DNA of 10,660 bases, taken from an uncultured Clostridia bacterium. Lineage in GTDB: Bacteria; Bacillota; Clostridia; Peptostreptococcales; Anaerovoracaceae. The position numbers were made by a program, and so were the translations under genes. Of the stretch, positions 1 through 7,513 are shown in pieces. The notes beneath the pieces were generated by a model. The model was not told where the DNA came from and made no database searches. It saw only the letters and a list, made by a program, of their open reading frames with translations. The first letter of the stretch is position 1; every line of letters starts with the position of its first letter. The stretch lies in assembly GCA_934277655.1 (NCBI GenBank), contig CAKQVC010000044.1, positions 1 through 10,660 of the forward strand. Direction: 5' to 3'.

Positions 1-504
1 TTTGATCTCCCGTTCCCCAGGTTTCTGCACGCGGATCGGATCAAACCCATCTGTGATATTTCTGGAAAGAAGTTCGTCTCGATAAAGTTGTTTAAACATG
101 ACCGACAAACTGGATCTTTTTCGAGCCAGCGATGTATTAGCGTTTTCATAAATGTAGACAGCTTTTCCGGTGTCCACTTTATATTTGCGGCAATAATCGA
201 TGAACATGTTAACGTCCACAGCTCTAACGTTGTCCAATTCAGAAAGCTTGATCTTGTCGGTTGTTTCTGCCTGTGTTAAATCAGTTTCATTGACAAGATA
301 CTGGAAAAAGAATGCAATGTCATGCAGATAGGCCAGTCTTGTTGACGGAAGCACGTTTCCTTTCAGGTAGGAAAAAAAACCGCGCAAAAATTTAGGAAGC
401 TGATTTTCCAGTTCTTCACATTCCAGGTATATATCATTTTCTTTTTTTATCACATTGTCGGGCCGGTCACTTTTATTGTGGATCCGTATTTCTTTTTCAG
501 CCAT
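1..504 (-). CDS. Tyrosine recombinase, XerS/XerC-like, N-terminal part (cut by window edge)
   Basis: The first 168 residues of a tyrosine-type site-specific recombinase; the gene runs off the left edge in frame. I translated this directly. Residues ~33-75 (LPKFLRGFFSYLKGN, then STRLAYLHDIAFFFQYL) and ~130-165 (SLARKRSSLSVMFKQLYRDE, then NITDGFDPIRVQKP) match the helical SAM-like core-binding domain that precedes the catalytic domain in Xer and phage integrases. The catalytic R-H-R-Y domain lies outside the window, so activity cannot be judged. I chose the ATG at 504 because AAAAGGAGAT stands just upstream at ideal spacing. A GTG at 453, overlapping the miaA stop as GTGA, has no good ribosome site. 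The chosen start overlaps miaA by 55 bases, implying translational coupling in the mutL-miaA operon. A role in chromosome dimer resolution is inferred; a mobile-element integrase is less likely because no other element genes are visible. Confidence 0.82.
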   Translation of the reverse strand, partial: MAEKEIRIHNKSDRPDNVIKKENDIYLECEELENQLPKFLRGFFSYLKGNVLPSTRLAYLHDIAFFFQYLVNETDLTQAETTDKIKLSELDNVRAVDVNMFIDYCRKYKVDTGKAVYIYENANTSLARKRSSLSVMFKQLYRDELLSRNITDGFDPIRVQKPGEREIK

Positions 505-1409
505 AATAAAATCTCCTTTTCCCCGCTTTCGTCGCTTTCATAGTCGCTGAGATTGAACCACTGCATGTCTGGATATCTGCGAAACCAGGTCAGCTGGCGT
601 TTTGCCAGATGACGGCTGTTTTTCTTGATCAGTTCAACCGCATCCTCTTTATTGTAAAGACCATCAAAAAACCCGATAATCTCCTTATACCCGATACCTT
701 TCATGGAAATATCCGCCTCTTCCAATCCACGGTCAAGAAGCTCCTCAACTTCTTCAAAAAGCCCTTCAGCAACCATAATATCCACTCTTTTATTTATTCT
801 ATCATAAAGTTCATCACGATTTCGTGTCAATCCAATTAAGATTGTTTCATAATCCTTACATTTTTCCTGACAATTCTTAAAATCAGTGATGGAATTACCT
901 GTTGAAGCTCCCTCCAGTGCACGAATAACCTTTTTAACATTATTAGGATGGATTCGTTCCGCTGTTTTCGGATCGATTTCCTGCAGTTTTTTATAAAGAT
1001 ATTCAGCACCAAAGAGTTCTGCCTCTTTCTCCAATGTTTTGCGGAGCTCCGGATTCTGCGGTGCATTACTGAAGTCCATGTTGTAGAGCAATGTATTCAG
1101 ATAAAGCCCCGTGCCGCCACTGATTACCGGAACTTTTCCAAGAGAAAAAATTTCATTGATTGCCGATTTTGCCAGCTGCTGATATTTTGCGGCGGAAAAC
1201 GGTTCTTTCGGATCAATTTCGTCTACGAGATAGTGTTTCACTTCGGCGCACTCTTCGGCGGTAGGCTTCGCACTACCGATATTCATATATTGATACAGCT
1301 GCATGGAATCGCAGGACACGATCTGTCCGTCAACTGCCTTGGCAATTTCAATTGCATATTTGGTTTTTCCGACTGCCGTTGGTCCGGCTACGACGATAAT
1401 CTGCCGCAT
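450..1409 (-). CDS. miaA: tRNA dimethylallyltransferase MiaA
   Basis: MiaA transfers the dimethylallyl group of DMAPP to N6 of A37 in tRNAs reading UNN codons, the first step toward ms2i6A; it is cytosolic. The 319-residue length is normal. Visible motifs are the P-loop GPTAVGKT (9-16), the DSMQLY substrate-tRNA segment (34-39), NIGSAKPT (~42-49), DEIDP with PFSAAKY (~62-75), GGTGLYL (97-103), and the later LTRNRDELYDRINKRVD and MKGIGYKEI segments of the tRNA-binding region. It lies 113 bases after mutL with no convincing promoter or terminator between, so cotranscription is likely. GAAGGG about 11 bases before the ATG serves as the ribosome site. The last ~18 codons also encode the start of the recombinase in another frame, so the final residues (near YGSTIKVTGPTM) may be constrained by that overlap. 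No hfq follows, unlike in many mutL-miaA-hfq loci. Confidence 0.97.
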   Translation of the reverse strand: MRQIIVVAGPTAVGKTKYAIEIAKAVDGQIVSCDSMQLYQYMNIGSAKPTAEECAEVKHYLVDEIDPKEPFSAAKYQQLAKSAINEIFSLGKVPVISGGTGLYLNTLLYNMDFSNAPQNPELRKTLEKEAELFGAEYLYKKLQEIDPKTAERIHPNNVKKVIRALEGASTGNSITDFKNCQEKCKDYETILIGLTRNRDELYDRINKRVDIMVAEGLFEEVEELLDRGLEEADISMKGIGYKEIIGFFDGLYNKEDAVELIKKNSRHLAKRQLTWFRRYPDMQWFNLSDYESDESGEKEILLWLKKKYGSTIKVTGPTM

Positions 1410-1522
1410 AGATCATTATTCCCTTCTCTCTTATTATTTCTTTATCATGTGAAAAAACAAAACGCATTATCAGCCATCATGGCACTAAACGGACTTGACA
1501 AGATATTACAAGATTGTCTTTT

Positions 1523-3580
1523 TTATACACGCTTGAACATTTTTTCAATTTCGTATTCTGTCAGCTTAATAAAAGTCGGTCTGCCATGTGGACAGCTAAA
1601 TGGATTTCGGCACTTTGCAAGGGTTCGGATGAGTGTAGTAATTTCCTCGGGTTTCAAAACATCGTGAGCTTTTACAGCTGCTTTACAGGACATTGTAATC
1701 AGCTTATCGATGACCACACGGTTCGAAAGATCGGTCGATTGATGAATGTTTTCAATAAAGTTCTTGATAAAGTCTTCTGCTTCAGTTAAGTCCATGAACA
1801 TTGGAATTTCAGAAACCCGGTATGTATTATCTCCAAAGTCTTCAATCGTAAATCCCATTTGAATCAGCGCCTGAAGCCAGTCAAATTTATTTGCATTTGC
1901 GGATAGTGATACCGGAATTAAAAGTGGAATCATTAAAGTCTGCTTAGCTTTATCTGAATTTTCATATTCACCTACCAGCTTTTCATAGAAAATCCGTTCA
2001 TGGGCAGCATGCTGATCAATCAGATAAAAATTTTTATCATCAACAGCTGTAATGTAAGTGCTGAAGATCACACCGGTAACCTGCAGCACTGAAAAATCAA
2101 AAGGCTGCATTGCAGGTATGGAAATTTCCAGATGTGGACCTGATAGCTTCGATTCAATTTCTTCGTTGTCTGTCTTTTCTCCCTTTATTTCTTCTATTGA
2201 TGACTGTAAGCTCTCTGATTTCTGTTTATTATCTATCTTTTCTCCGTTGCGTTGCTTCACCTGAGTGAATGATGTTTCCGATAAGAGCTTATCCTCCCAT
2301 GTTATAGGTTGTTCTAATGGAAAAGATTGATCTGAAGCCCCTTCATCTGTATTTTTATCGAACGGGTTTTGGGTCATTGACAATATTTTTTTTATGTCAA
2401 CTTGCTCTTCGCCCTGCTTTTTTTCGTCGTCCGATGATTTATATTTAAAAATATTTTTTTTTGGAAATTGATTGGAAGAAACGGATGCGTCTGAATCTTT
2501 CTTATGGAGAACACTTAAAACCTTTTCAAAGACTTTTTCCCCGGAAAGTGCAATCTCTTCCTTTCCGTTGAAGAGGTTTCCTGCATCAACAACTGCATTT
2601 TCGGTTGCCAGTGCAGCGATAATCCCCCGGGAAATAAAATCAGCGATTTCATTTTCATGGTCGAAGCGGACTTCTCGCTTGTTCGGATGGATATTCACAT
2701 CTAATGCTGCCGGGTCTGTTGTCAGGAACAGGTAGACAACCGGATAGCGACCTTCAAACAGCCTTTCTTTATACCCTAGTGAAACACCTTTTTCCATGAC
2801 TTTACTGTTTACGACACGGCCATTGACGAAGAAAATCTGACTGCCACGGGTAGTTTTAGAGAATATCGGTGTAGAAATATAGCCTTCCAGTGCTATATTG
2901 CCCTCCTGATAGGTCAGCGGCACCATGTTTTTGGCATCAACGTCTTTATAAATCCGAATGATACTATTCAAGCGATTCCCATCCCCTGTCGTGGAAAAAA
3001 GAATTTTTCCATTGTTGATCAGGCGAAATTTTACATTTTTATAAGCAAGCGCCATCTGAGAAAGGAAATCAATGATCATGCCGCTCTCGGCACCATCGCT
3101 TTTCATGAATTTCAAGCGAGCCGGTGTGTTATAGAACAGGTCTGTGATGACCATGGTCGTGCCATCTGGACAGCCGGTAGATTCTTTGGTCAGAATTTCA
3201 CCGCCATGAAGAACCAGTCTTGTTCCGAGTTTTTCATCCGCACATTTTGTAATCAACTCACATCTTGTGACTGCACAGATGGAAGCCAATGCCTCCCCGC
3301 GAAAGCCCAGCGTTTCAATAGCATTCAAATCCTCTGCGGTCTCGATTTTACTGGTCGCGTGACGCAGAAACGCCGTTTCAACTTGATCTGCCGGAATGCC
3401 GCAGCCGTCATCGGTCACGCGGATATAGGACTTGCCGCCGTGCTTGATTTCCACGACAACAGAGGAAGCCCCTGCGTCCAAAGCATTTTCTACCATTTCT
3501 TTCACAATAGAAACCGGCCGCTCAATCACTTCGCCGGCTGCAATTTTATCTGCGATAGATTTATCTAAAATTCGAATCAT
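1523..3580 (-). CDS. mutL: DNA mismatch repair protein MutL
   Basis: MutL couples MutS mismatch recognition to strand incision and excision. The 685-residue protein has the GHL ATPase domain at the N-terminus: IAAGEVIERP (13-22), E28 and N32 of the ATP site, DDGCGI (57-62), RHATSKI (73-79), GFRGEAL (92-98) and NTPARLKF. An acidic, Lys/Ser-rich, low-complexity linker spans roughly residues 340-490. The C-terminal dimerization/nuclease domain holds DQHAAHERIFYE (522-533), matching the DQHA(X)2E(X)4E endonuclease motif, with further metal-site elements SCKAAVKAHD (~631) and CPHGRP (~663). This is the nicking MutL type found in bacteria without MutH. The start ATG is preceded by CGGAG at 7-base spacing. 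mutS is not adjacent within the window, and a separate promoter lies upstream, so mutL begins this operon here. Confidence 0.98.
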   Translation of the reverse strand: MIRILDKSIADKIAAGEVIERPVSIVKEMVENALDAGASSVVVEIKHGGKSYIRVTDDGCGIPADQVETAFLRHATSKIETAEDLNAIETLGFRGEALASICAVTRCELITKCADEKLGTRLVLHGGEILTKESTGCPDGTTMVITDLFYNTPARLKFMKSDGAESGMIIDFLSQMALAYKNVKFRLINNGKILFSTTGDGNRLNSIIRIYKDVDAKNMVPLTYQEGNIALEGYISTPIFSKTTRGSQIFFVNGRVVNSKVMEKGVSLGYKERLFEGRYPVVYLFLTTDPAALDVNIHPNKREVRFDHENEIADFISRGIIAALATENAVVDAGNLFNGKEEIALSGEKVFEKVLSVLHKKDSDASVSSNQFPKKNIFKYKSSDDEKKQGEEQVDIKKILSMTQNPFDKNTDEGASDQSFPLEQPITWEDKLLSETSFTQVKQRNGEKIDNKQKSESLQSSIEEIKGEKTDNEEIESKLSGPHLEISIPAMQPFDFSVLQVTGVIFSTYITAVDDKNFYLIDQHAAHERIFYEKLVGEYENSDKAKQTLMIPLLIPVSLSANANKFDWLQALIQMGFTIEDFGDNTYRVSEIPMFMDLTEAEDFIKNFIENIHQSTDLSNRVVIDKLITMSCKAAVKAHDVLKPEEITTLIRTLAKCRNPFSCPHGRPTFIKLTEYEIEKMFKRV

Positions 3581-3667
3581 ATAGTTACTCCGTTTATCTG
3601 TTTATCTATGCTTTTTTATTTCTATGATTTCATAACACTACACATTTCGTTTACTACATACCAATTT

Positions 3668-3696
3668 AGTATATCATTTTTTGAGACTTCTGTCGA
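3668..3696 (-). promoter_or_regulatory. Promoter of the mutL-miaA-recombinase operon
   Basis: On the minus strand a -35 hexamer TCGACA (3691-3696) is separated by exactly 17 bases from TATACT (3668-3673). The -10 is preceded by TGA, giving an extended -10 (TGATATACT). The expected start of transcription is near 3661, leaving a leader of about 80 bases before the mutL ATG. It sits immediately downstream of the probable terminator of the phosphoesterase operon, as expected for a new transcription unit. This is a sequence match only. Confidence 0.7.
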
Positions 3697-3707
3697 TATG
3701 ACAACAC

Positions 3708-3752
3708 AAAAAAACGACAAAGACTGGTCATGACAATTACCCTTGCCGTTTT
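3708..3752 (-). terminator. Probable rho-independent terminator after the phosphoesterase gene
   Basis: Read on the minus strand, AAAACGGCAAGG (3741-3752) can pair over 12 positions with CTTTGTCGTTTT (3711-3722), using two G-U pairs. The stem runs straight into a seven-T tract (3708-3714). The 18-base loop contains the small palindrome GTCATGAC. The site is about 40 bases after the stop codon of the metallophosphoesterase gene and just before the mutL promoter. The stem is A/U-rich at its base, so efficiency may be modest. A second possible pairing in the same place (ATGACAAT with ATTGTCAT) competes with it. Confidence 0.55.
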
Positions 3753-3788
3753 CTATTTTGATTGTCATTATGAAAGAAAGGTAACCGG

Positions 3789-4334
3789 CTAAATAAATTC
3801 CATATGATAAACTTCACCAGTCAGTGTTTTCCAACCCATATTTTTATCTGTAAGCATCATGTAGCTGTGCGGACTTCCCTCTTTGGGAATAGAAACAGAA
3901 CCAGGATTTACATACAAATTGTTTTCTCCAAATCTTTTCCATGCCGGTATATGAGTATGACCATGCAGTAACAAATCGCCGGGCTGCAGCATTGGCAGGT
4001 GCTGCAGGTGGAACACGTGGCCGTGGGTTGCATAGATTAAACGATTTTCGGCTTCTAAGATGGCATAGTCGGCCAAAATCGGAAATTCCAGCACCATCTG
4101 ATCAACTTCCGTATCGCAATTTCCTCTGACACAGAAAATCTTTTGTTTCCTTCCGTTGAGCATGCGTAAAACTTCTTTGGGTGCATAGTCTTTGGGTAAA
4201 TCGTTGCGTGGCCCGTGATATAAAAGATCACCGAGCAAAAGCAGTCTGTCTGCACCTTCTCGTTCAAAGGCTTCCATCAGCTTGCTGCAATAGTATGCAG
4301 AGCCGTGGATATCAGAAGCGATCATAATGTTCAT
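3789..4334 (-). CDS. yfcE: YfcE-type metallophosphoesterase
   Basis: A calcineurin-like phosphodiesterase of the YfcE/MJ0936 family, which hydrolyses phosphodiester substrates with two bound metal ions, typically Mn; the physiological substrate is not known. From the ATG at 4334 the protein has 181 residues, normal for YfcE. Metal-site motifs occur in order: SDIHG (D8, H10), GDLLYHG (D36), RGNCD (N72), THGH (H104), HGHTH (124-128) and NPGS. AGGAGG (4345-4350) lies 10 bases before this ATG and decides the start. The frame is also open upstream to an ATG at 4433, adding 33 residues (beginning MEIKDAQVENYDEI) that precede the conserved beta strand and are not expected in the family; that start has only a weak GGGTG behind it. 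The gene follows the nitrilase gene closely and precedes a probable terminator, so it is the last gene of this operon. Confidence 0.9.
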   Translation of the reverse strand: MNIMIASDIHGSAYYCSKLMEAFEREGADRLLLLGDLLYHGPRNDLPKDYAPKEVLRMLNGRKQKIFCVRGNCDTEVDQMVLEFPILADYAILEAENRLIYATHGHVFHLQHLPMLQPGDLLLHGHTHIPAWKRFGENNLYVNPGSVSIPKEGSPHSYMMLTDKNMGWKTLTGEVYHMEFI

Positions 4335-4442
4335 TTGTCCCTGTCCTCCTGTCATAAAGTTACATTGAAGATACCGATTCATACGGAAGAGAATCTCATC
4401 GTAATTCTCGACCTGTGCATCCTTGATTTCCATGGTTTCACC

Positions 4443-5363
4443 CTATTTGTCCTCTACCTGTAGCTTGAGCACATCTGGTCTTGCGTAATGCCCGCAGACA
4501 TCGTGTTCCATTTTGCTGGCAGGTACTTTCTGCATATCCAACTCAGTATAGATGATACCCTCCTGATCCCAGATGGTATCAGAAACCACATGGCCGAACG
4601 GATCGACCACACAGCTGCCACCGCGGCAGGCAATCTCCGGAAGTTTTGCGATCTCTTCATCGGCACTCGCTGTCTTTGGATAGTCTGCACGGGTAAAGAA
4701 CATGTCGCAGTTGATGAAATAGCAGTGTCCTTCAATAGCAATATGGCGGATCGTGTCCTGCCACTCCGGGTTATCGTTGGTATTCGGGGAAATGTACAGC
4801 GAAATGCCTTTTTGGTAAAGAGCGACGCGTGCCAGCGGCATATAGCTCTCCCAGCAGATCAGATTCCCCATCGGCCCCCAAGGCGTCTCCATGACCGGAA
4901 AATAGTCTCTGTCGGCATCACCCCAGACCACGCGCTCACTGCCGGTTGGCTTGAGTTTTCGATGGTTCATTGCGGTGCCGTCCGGTGCGATCATCATGTT
5001 GGAATTGTATAAGGTTCCGGTTACTGCGTCACGCTCGGAATACCCAATGCTCAGATAGATGCCTTGTTCTTTCGCTTTCTCAATCAGCTGCTGCATTTCC
5101 GGTCCGTTGGCCAGAATAGAATTGTCATAATACACTTTCCAGTCCTTGCGGCCATCTGCATTACGGCTGCCGACACGGAACCCGAAGGTCATGCCATATG
5201 GATAACCGGGGATAAAAAGTTCCGGGAAAACAATCAATTCCGCACCGTTTGCTGTGCACTCGTTGATCAGTTTTAGGGCCTTTTCGATGCATGCTGTTTT
5301 ATCAAACATCACAGGTGCTGCCTGCACTGCTGCCAGTTTACAAGTGTCTTTTAAGTCTTTCAT
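4443..5363 (-). CDS. Nitrilase (carbon-nitrogen hydrolase superfamily)
   Basis: A 306-residue cytosolic enzyme of the nitrilase superfamily, which attacks a C-N bond through a cysteine thioester and releases ammonia. The Glu-Lys-Cys triad is visible: E48 in FPELFIPGYPYG, K136 in HRKLKPT and C170 in GNLICWESYMPLAR. E143 in the nearby SERVVWG segment is also conserved. The CWE-YMPL-R context, the HRKLKPT-type segment and the tail segment EGHCYFINCDMF are features of true nitrilases (branch 1: nitrile to carboxylate plus ammonia) rather than of amidases or beta-ureidopropionases. Substrate choice cannot be read from sequence. AAGGAGA lies 9 bases before the ATG. The gene is 44 bases after the PEP mutase-family gene and 9 bases before the earliest possible phosphoesterase start, so all are likely cotranscribed. 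GC content appears higher than in mutL or the carrier gene. Confidence 0.9.
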   Translation of the reverse strand: MKDLKDTCKLAAVQAAPVMFDKTACIEKALKLINECTANGAELIVFPELFIPGYPYGMTFGFRVGSRNADGRKDWKVYYDNSILANGPEMQQLIEKAKEQGIYLSIGYSERDAVTGTLYNSNMMIAPDGTAMNHRKLKPTGSERVVWGDADRDYFPVMETPWGPMGNLICWESYMPLARVALYQKGISLYISPNTNDNPEWQDTIRHIAIEGHCYFINCDMFFTRADYPKTASADEEIAKLPEIACRGGSCVVDPFGHVVSDTIWDQEGIIYTELDMQKVPASKMEHDVCGHYARPDVLKLQVEDK

Positions 5364-5407
5364 CTGCTTGCGTCTCCTTGTTTGTTAGATTTGTGTAATT
5401 CAAAGCA

Positions 5408-6259
5408 TCATTTTTGAAAAAATGCATTTGCTTTCGCATAAGAAAAGGTGCTCTGCAGCACAGCATCCACATCGCCGTCTTTGATCTTTTCTGCCATTTT
5501 CATGGTTTCCTCGCAGAGATATCTGACTGGACCGGAGCCGGTACTGAGTCTGCGGACACCGAGTTTCGCAAGTCCCGCAAAATCATGATACACACCGTTC
5601 AGGATCAGATTGAGCGGCGCATGGATACCTGAGACCAGCGCTCTTGCGGTTTCTTGATTCATCGCTCCCGGTACGAAAACGCAGTCTGCACCCGCTTCTG
5701 CAAAGGCGTTGCCGCGGCGTACCGCTTCTGCAAGCTTTTCTTCCTCGCTGCCGATATTCAGCCAGTAGGCACAGGTTCTGGCATTGATCACAAAAGGCAG
5801 ATCCAGTTCTTTTTTGAGTTCACAGAGAGCCTGAATCTTTTGAATCTGCAGTTCCAAGGGACTGAGTCTCCCGTCTGCCTGTCCATCCTCCAGATTGAAA
5901 CCCACCGCGCCGGCGGCAAGCAGTCTGCGCGCGTTTTCCTTGACCTGCATCGGGTCTTCCGCGTAACCTCGCTCAAAATCGACCGAAACCGGGACTTGTA
6001 CGCGTCCGGTGATCTTTTTGACTACGAACAGTAAATCTTCCAGGGATACTTGTTCGCCGTCCGGATAACCGAGAGCATAAGCAATTCCCGCGCTGGTCGT
6101 TGCGACTGCCGCAAAGCCGGCATTTTCGTAGATATAAGCACTTGCTGCATCCCATGCGTTCGGGATCACGAACATGCCCTCGGTCTGATGCATGCGAAGG
6201 AATGCCTTTGCTTTTTCTCTTTCTCTTTGTGCGTTGTTGATGATAATCTGATCTGTCAT
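5408..6259 (-). CDS. PEP mutase/isocitrate lyase-family enzyme
   Basis: A 283-residue (beta/alpha)8 barrel protein of the isocitrate lyase/phosphoenolpyruvate mutase superfamily, in the PEP_mutase branch usually annotated only to family level. Members make or break C-C or C-P bonds in 2-oxo or malate-like acids using Mg. Seen here: IPNAWDAASA (32-41), TTSAGIAYALGYPDG (54-68), the Mg-site segment DFERGY (D94, E96), NLEDG (E124), INART, and GADCVFVPG. The KKCGH/KRCGH cysteine loop of isocitrate and methylisocitrate lyases is absent (EDGQADGRLSP occurs in its place), so it is probably not a glyoxylate-cycle lyase. The residue after INART is Cys, where I expect Asp in relatives. AGGAGG 9 bases before the ATG at 6259 decides the start; an upstream in-frame TTG at 6268 overlaps the ribosome site. 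It begins one base after the MFS stop codon, a tight coupling suggesting a shared substrate pathway. Confidence 0.85.
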   Translation of the reverse strand: MTDQIIINNAQREREKAKAFLRMHQTEGMFVIPNAWDAASAYIYENAGFAAVATTSAGIAYALGYPDGEQVSLEDLLFVVKKITGRVQVPVSVDFERGYAEDPMQVKENARRLLAAGAVGFNLEDGQADGRLSPLELQIQKIQALCELKKELDLPFVINARTCAYWLNIGSEEEKLAEAVRRGNAFAEAGADCVFVPGAMNQETARALVSGIHAPLNLILNGVYHDFAGLAKLGVRRLSTGSGPVRYLCEETMKMAEKIKDGDVDAVLQSTFSYAKANAFFQK

Positions 6260-6260
6260 A

Positions 6261-7481
6261 TTAAACAACCTCCTCTTTTTTGTTTTGCCGGATGCACAGC
6301 AGGTAGAATGCGATTGCCAGAAGCTGCGCGGCTACGGATACGATGACGAGATACTGCGGGCTGATGTCGTACAAGATGCCTAAAATCCAGCTGCCGAGGA
6401 ACCAAGCGATGCCAAAGCCGGTCTCAAAGATACCAAAACCGGTACTTCTCATGTGTTTCGGAATGATCTGACTGGTTGCCGCTTTCATAATGCTTTCCTG
6501 CGCGCCCATGCCGATGCCCCAGAGCACAATACCGAGTCCGATCATCCATTGCGCACTTCCGAGGAAAACAAAAAAGGCAAAACCGGCGCTGCACAGCGTC
6601 GAGTAAATCAGCGCCTTTAGTCCGACTTTATCGAAGAGCCAGCCAAAGAACAGCGCCGCGAACGCATCTACTGCCATCGCCGCCGCGTATAACAGGCTCA
6701 ACGAGGCCTCCGGGAACAGATGGGTCTTTGCCGCGTGCAGCGTGATCAAGGTGAAATCCGCGAAGCCAAAGGCGAACAGACTGATGGCAATCATATAAAA
6801 CACAAACGATGCCCGAAATTCAAATTTCGTATCTGTCCTAGTCTCCGCTTTTTCAAACATCTCCGGATGCGGATACCTGACCTTTGACAAAACCACCAGT
6901 GCGATGGTGATCAGTGCCGGAATCCCCAGCACCGCGAAACAGATACGGTACGTCGAGAACAGGTTCTCTGTTCCCTTTATCAGACTGATGACGAACAGCA
7001 TGACCGGTCCGAAAAAAGCGCCCAGCTGATCCAAGAATTCCTGATAGGCAAAGCCCTTGCCTGTTCCGATTTCACTGGCAGCAAAGCTGACCAGGGTATT
7101 CTTGGCGGGCTTTTTGACTGCCTTACCGATACGCTCCATAATGACCAGCCCGCAGGCGAAAATACAGCCGTTTTGTGGTATCAGCGCCAACGCCGGAATC
7201 GCCAGCACCTGCATCGTATATCCGACGATAACCAAGGTCCAGTATTTTTTTGTTTTATCAGCGATGAATCCGGACAGCAGCCGCAGCGAATAACCGCAAA
7301 GCTCGCCGATGCCGGAAACGAAGCCGATGGTTGCCGCCGACGCGCCGGTCAGGTTCAGATATTCCCCCAGAATGCTGCGTGCGCCCTCATGCGTCATATC
7401 GGAGAACAGGCTGACAATACCCATCAGTGTGATAAATGCCAGTGCACCGGAAACCATTTTATCTTTTTTTGTGTTGTTCAT
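6261..7481 (-). CDS. MFS transporter
   Basis: A 406-residue major facilitator superfamily permease, normal in length for 12 membrane helices. Hydrophobic segments run throughout. The loop between helices 2 and 3 carries a motif-A-like GFIADKTKKYW (71-81), and its counterpart in the second half is FGWLFDKVGLKA, showing the two six-helix halves. Helix 1 is followed by SDMTHEGARSI (27-37), which I recognise from a group of poorly characterised prokaryotic MFS carriers; substrate is unknown. The ATG at 7481 is preferred: AAGGA lies about 12 bases upstream, while the in-frame TTG at 7493 directly abuts that site. It is the first gene of the operon with the PEP mutase-family enzyme, nitrilase and phosphoesterase, so it probably moves their substrate or product. 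The stop codon is one base before the next gene's ATG. Confidence 0.88.
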   Translation of the reverse strand: MNNTKKDKMVSGALAFITLMGIVSLFSDMTHEGARSILGEYLNLTGASAATIGFVSGIGELCGYSLRLLSGFIADKTKKYWTLVIVGYTMQVLAIPALALIPQNGCIFACGLVIMERIGKAVKKPAKNTLVSFAASEIGTGKGFAYQEFLDQLGAFFGPVMLFVISLIKGTENLFSTYRICFAVLGIPALITIALVVLSKVRYPHPEMFEKAETRTDTKFEFRASFVFYMIAISLFAFGFADFTLITLHAAKTHLFPEASLSLLYAAAMAVDAFAALFFGWLFDKVGLKALIYSTLCSAGFAFFVFLGSAQWMIGLGIVLWGIGMGAQESIMKAATSQIIPKHMRSTGFGIFETGFGIAWFLGSWILGILYDISPQYLVIVSVAAQLLAIAFYLLCIRQNKKEEVV

Positions 7482-7513
7482 GCTTATATGCAATCCTTTT
7501 TACTAAAATCATA

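Noticed and set aside
88..279. Short plus-strand frame opposite the recombinase
   Set aside because: The minus strand encodes a clear core-binding domain here; the plus frame has no ribosome site or recognisable sequence.
1410..1522. Possible terminator between mutL and miaA (GCCA-TGA-TGGC hairpin followed by T-rich sequence)
   Set aside because: The stem has only four clean pairs, the T tract is interrupted and not adjacent, and a direct repeat ACAAGAT nearby explains the other symmetry. Read-through from mutL to miaA is more likely.
948..1667. 239-codon plus-strand frame opposite miaA and the end of mutL
   Set aside because: It is antisense to two firmly identified genes, has no recognisable domain or ribosome site, and its length is explained by codon bias of the opposite strand.
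4488..5012. 174-codon plus-strand frame opposite the nitrilase gene
   Set aside because: It is antisense to a gene with an intact catalytic triad and shows no protein features of its own.
5408..6259. Isocitrate lyase or methylisocitrate lyase as specific product name
   Set aside because: The KKCGH/KRCGH catalytic loop is absent and no glyoxylate or methylcitrate cycle genes are nearby.
6257..6268. Upstream TTG start for the PEP mutase-family gene overlapping the MFS stop
   Set aside because: The TTG lies immediately next to the AGGAGG, leaving no room for the ribosome; the ATG at 6259 has correct spacing.
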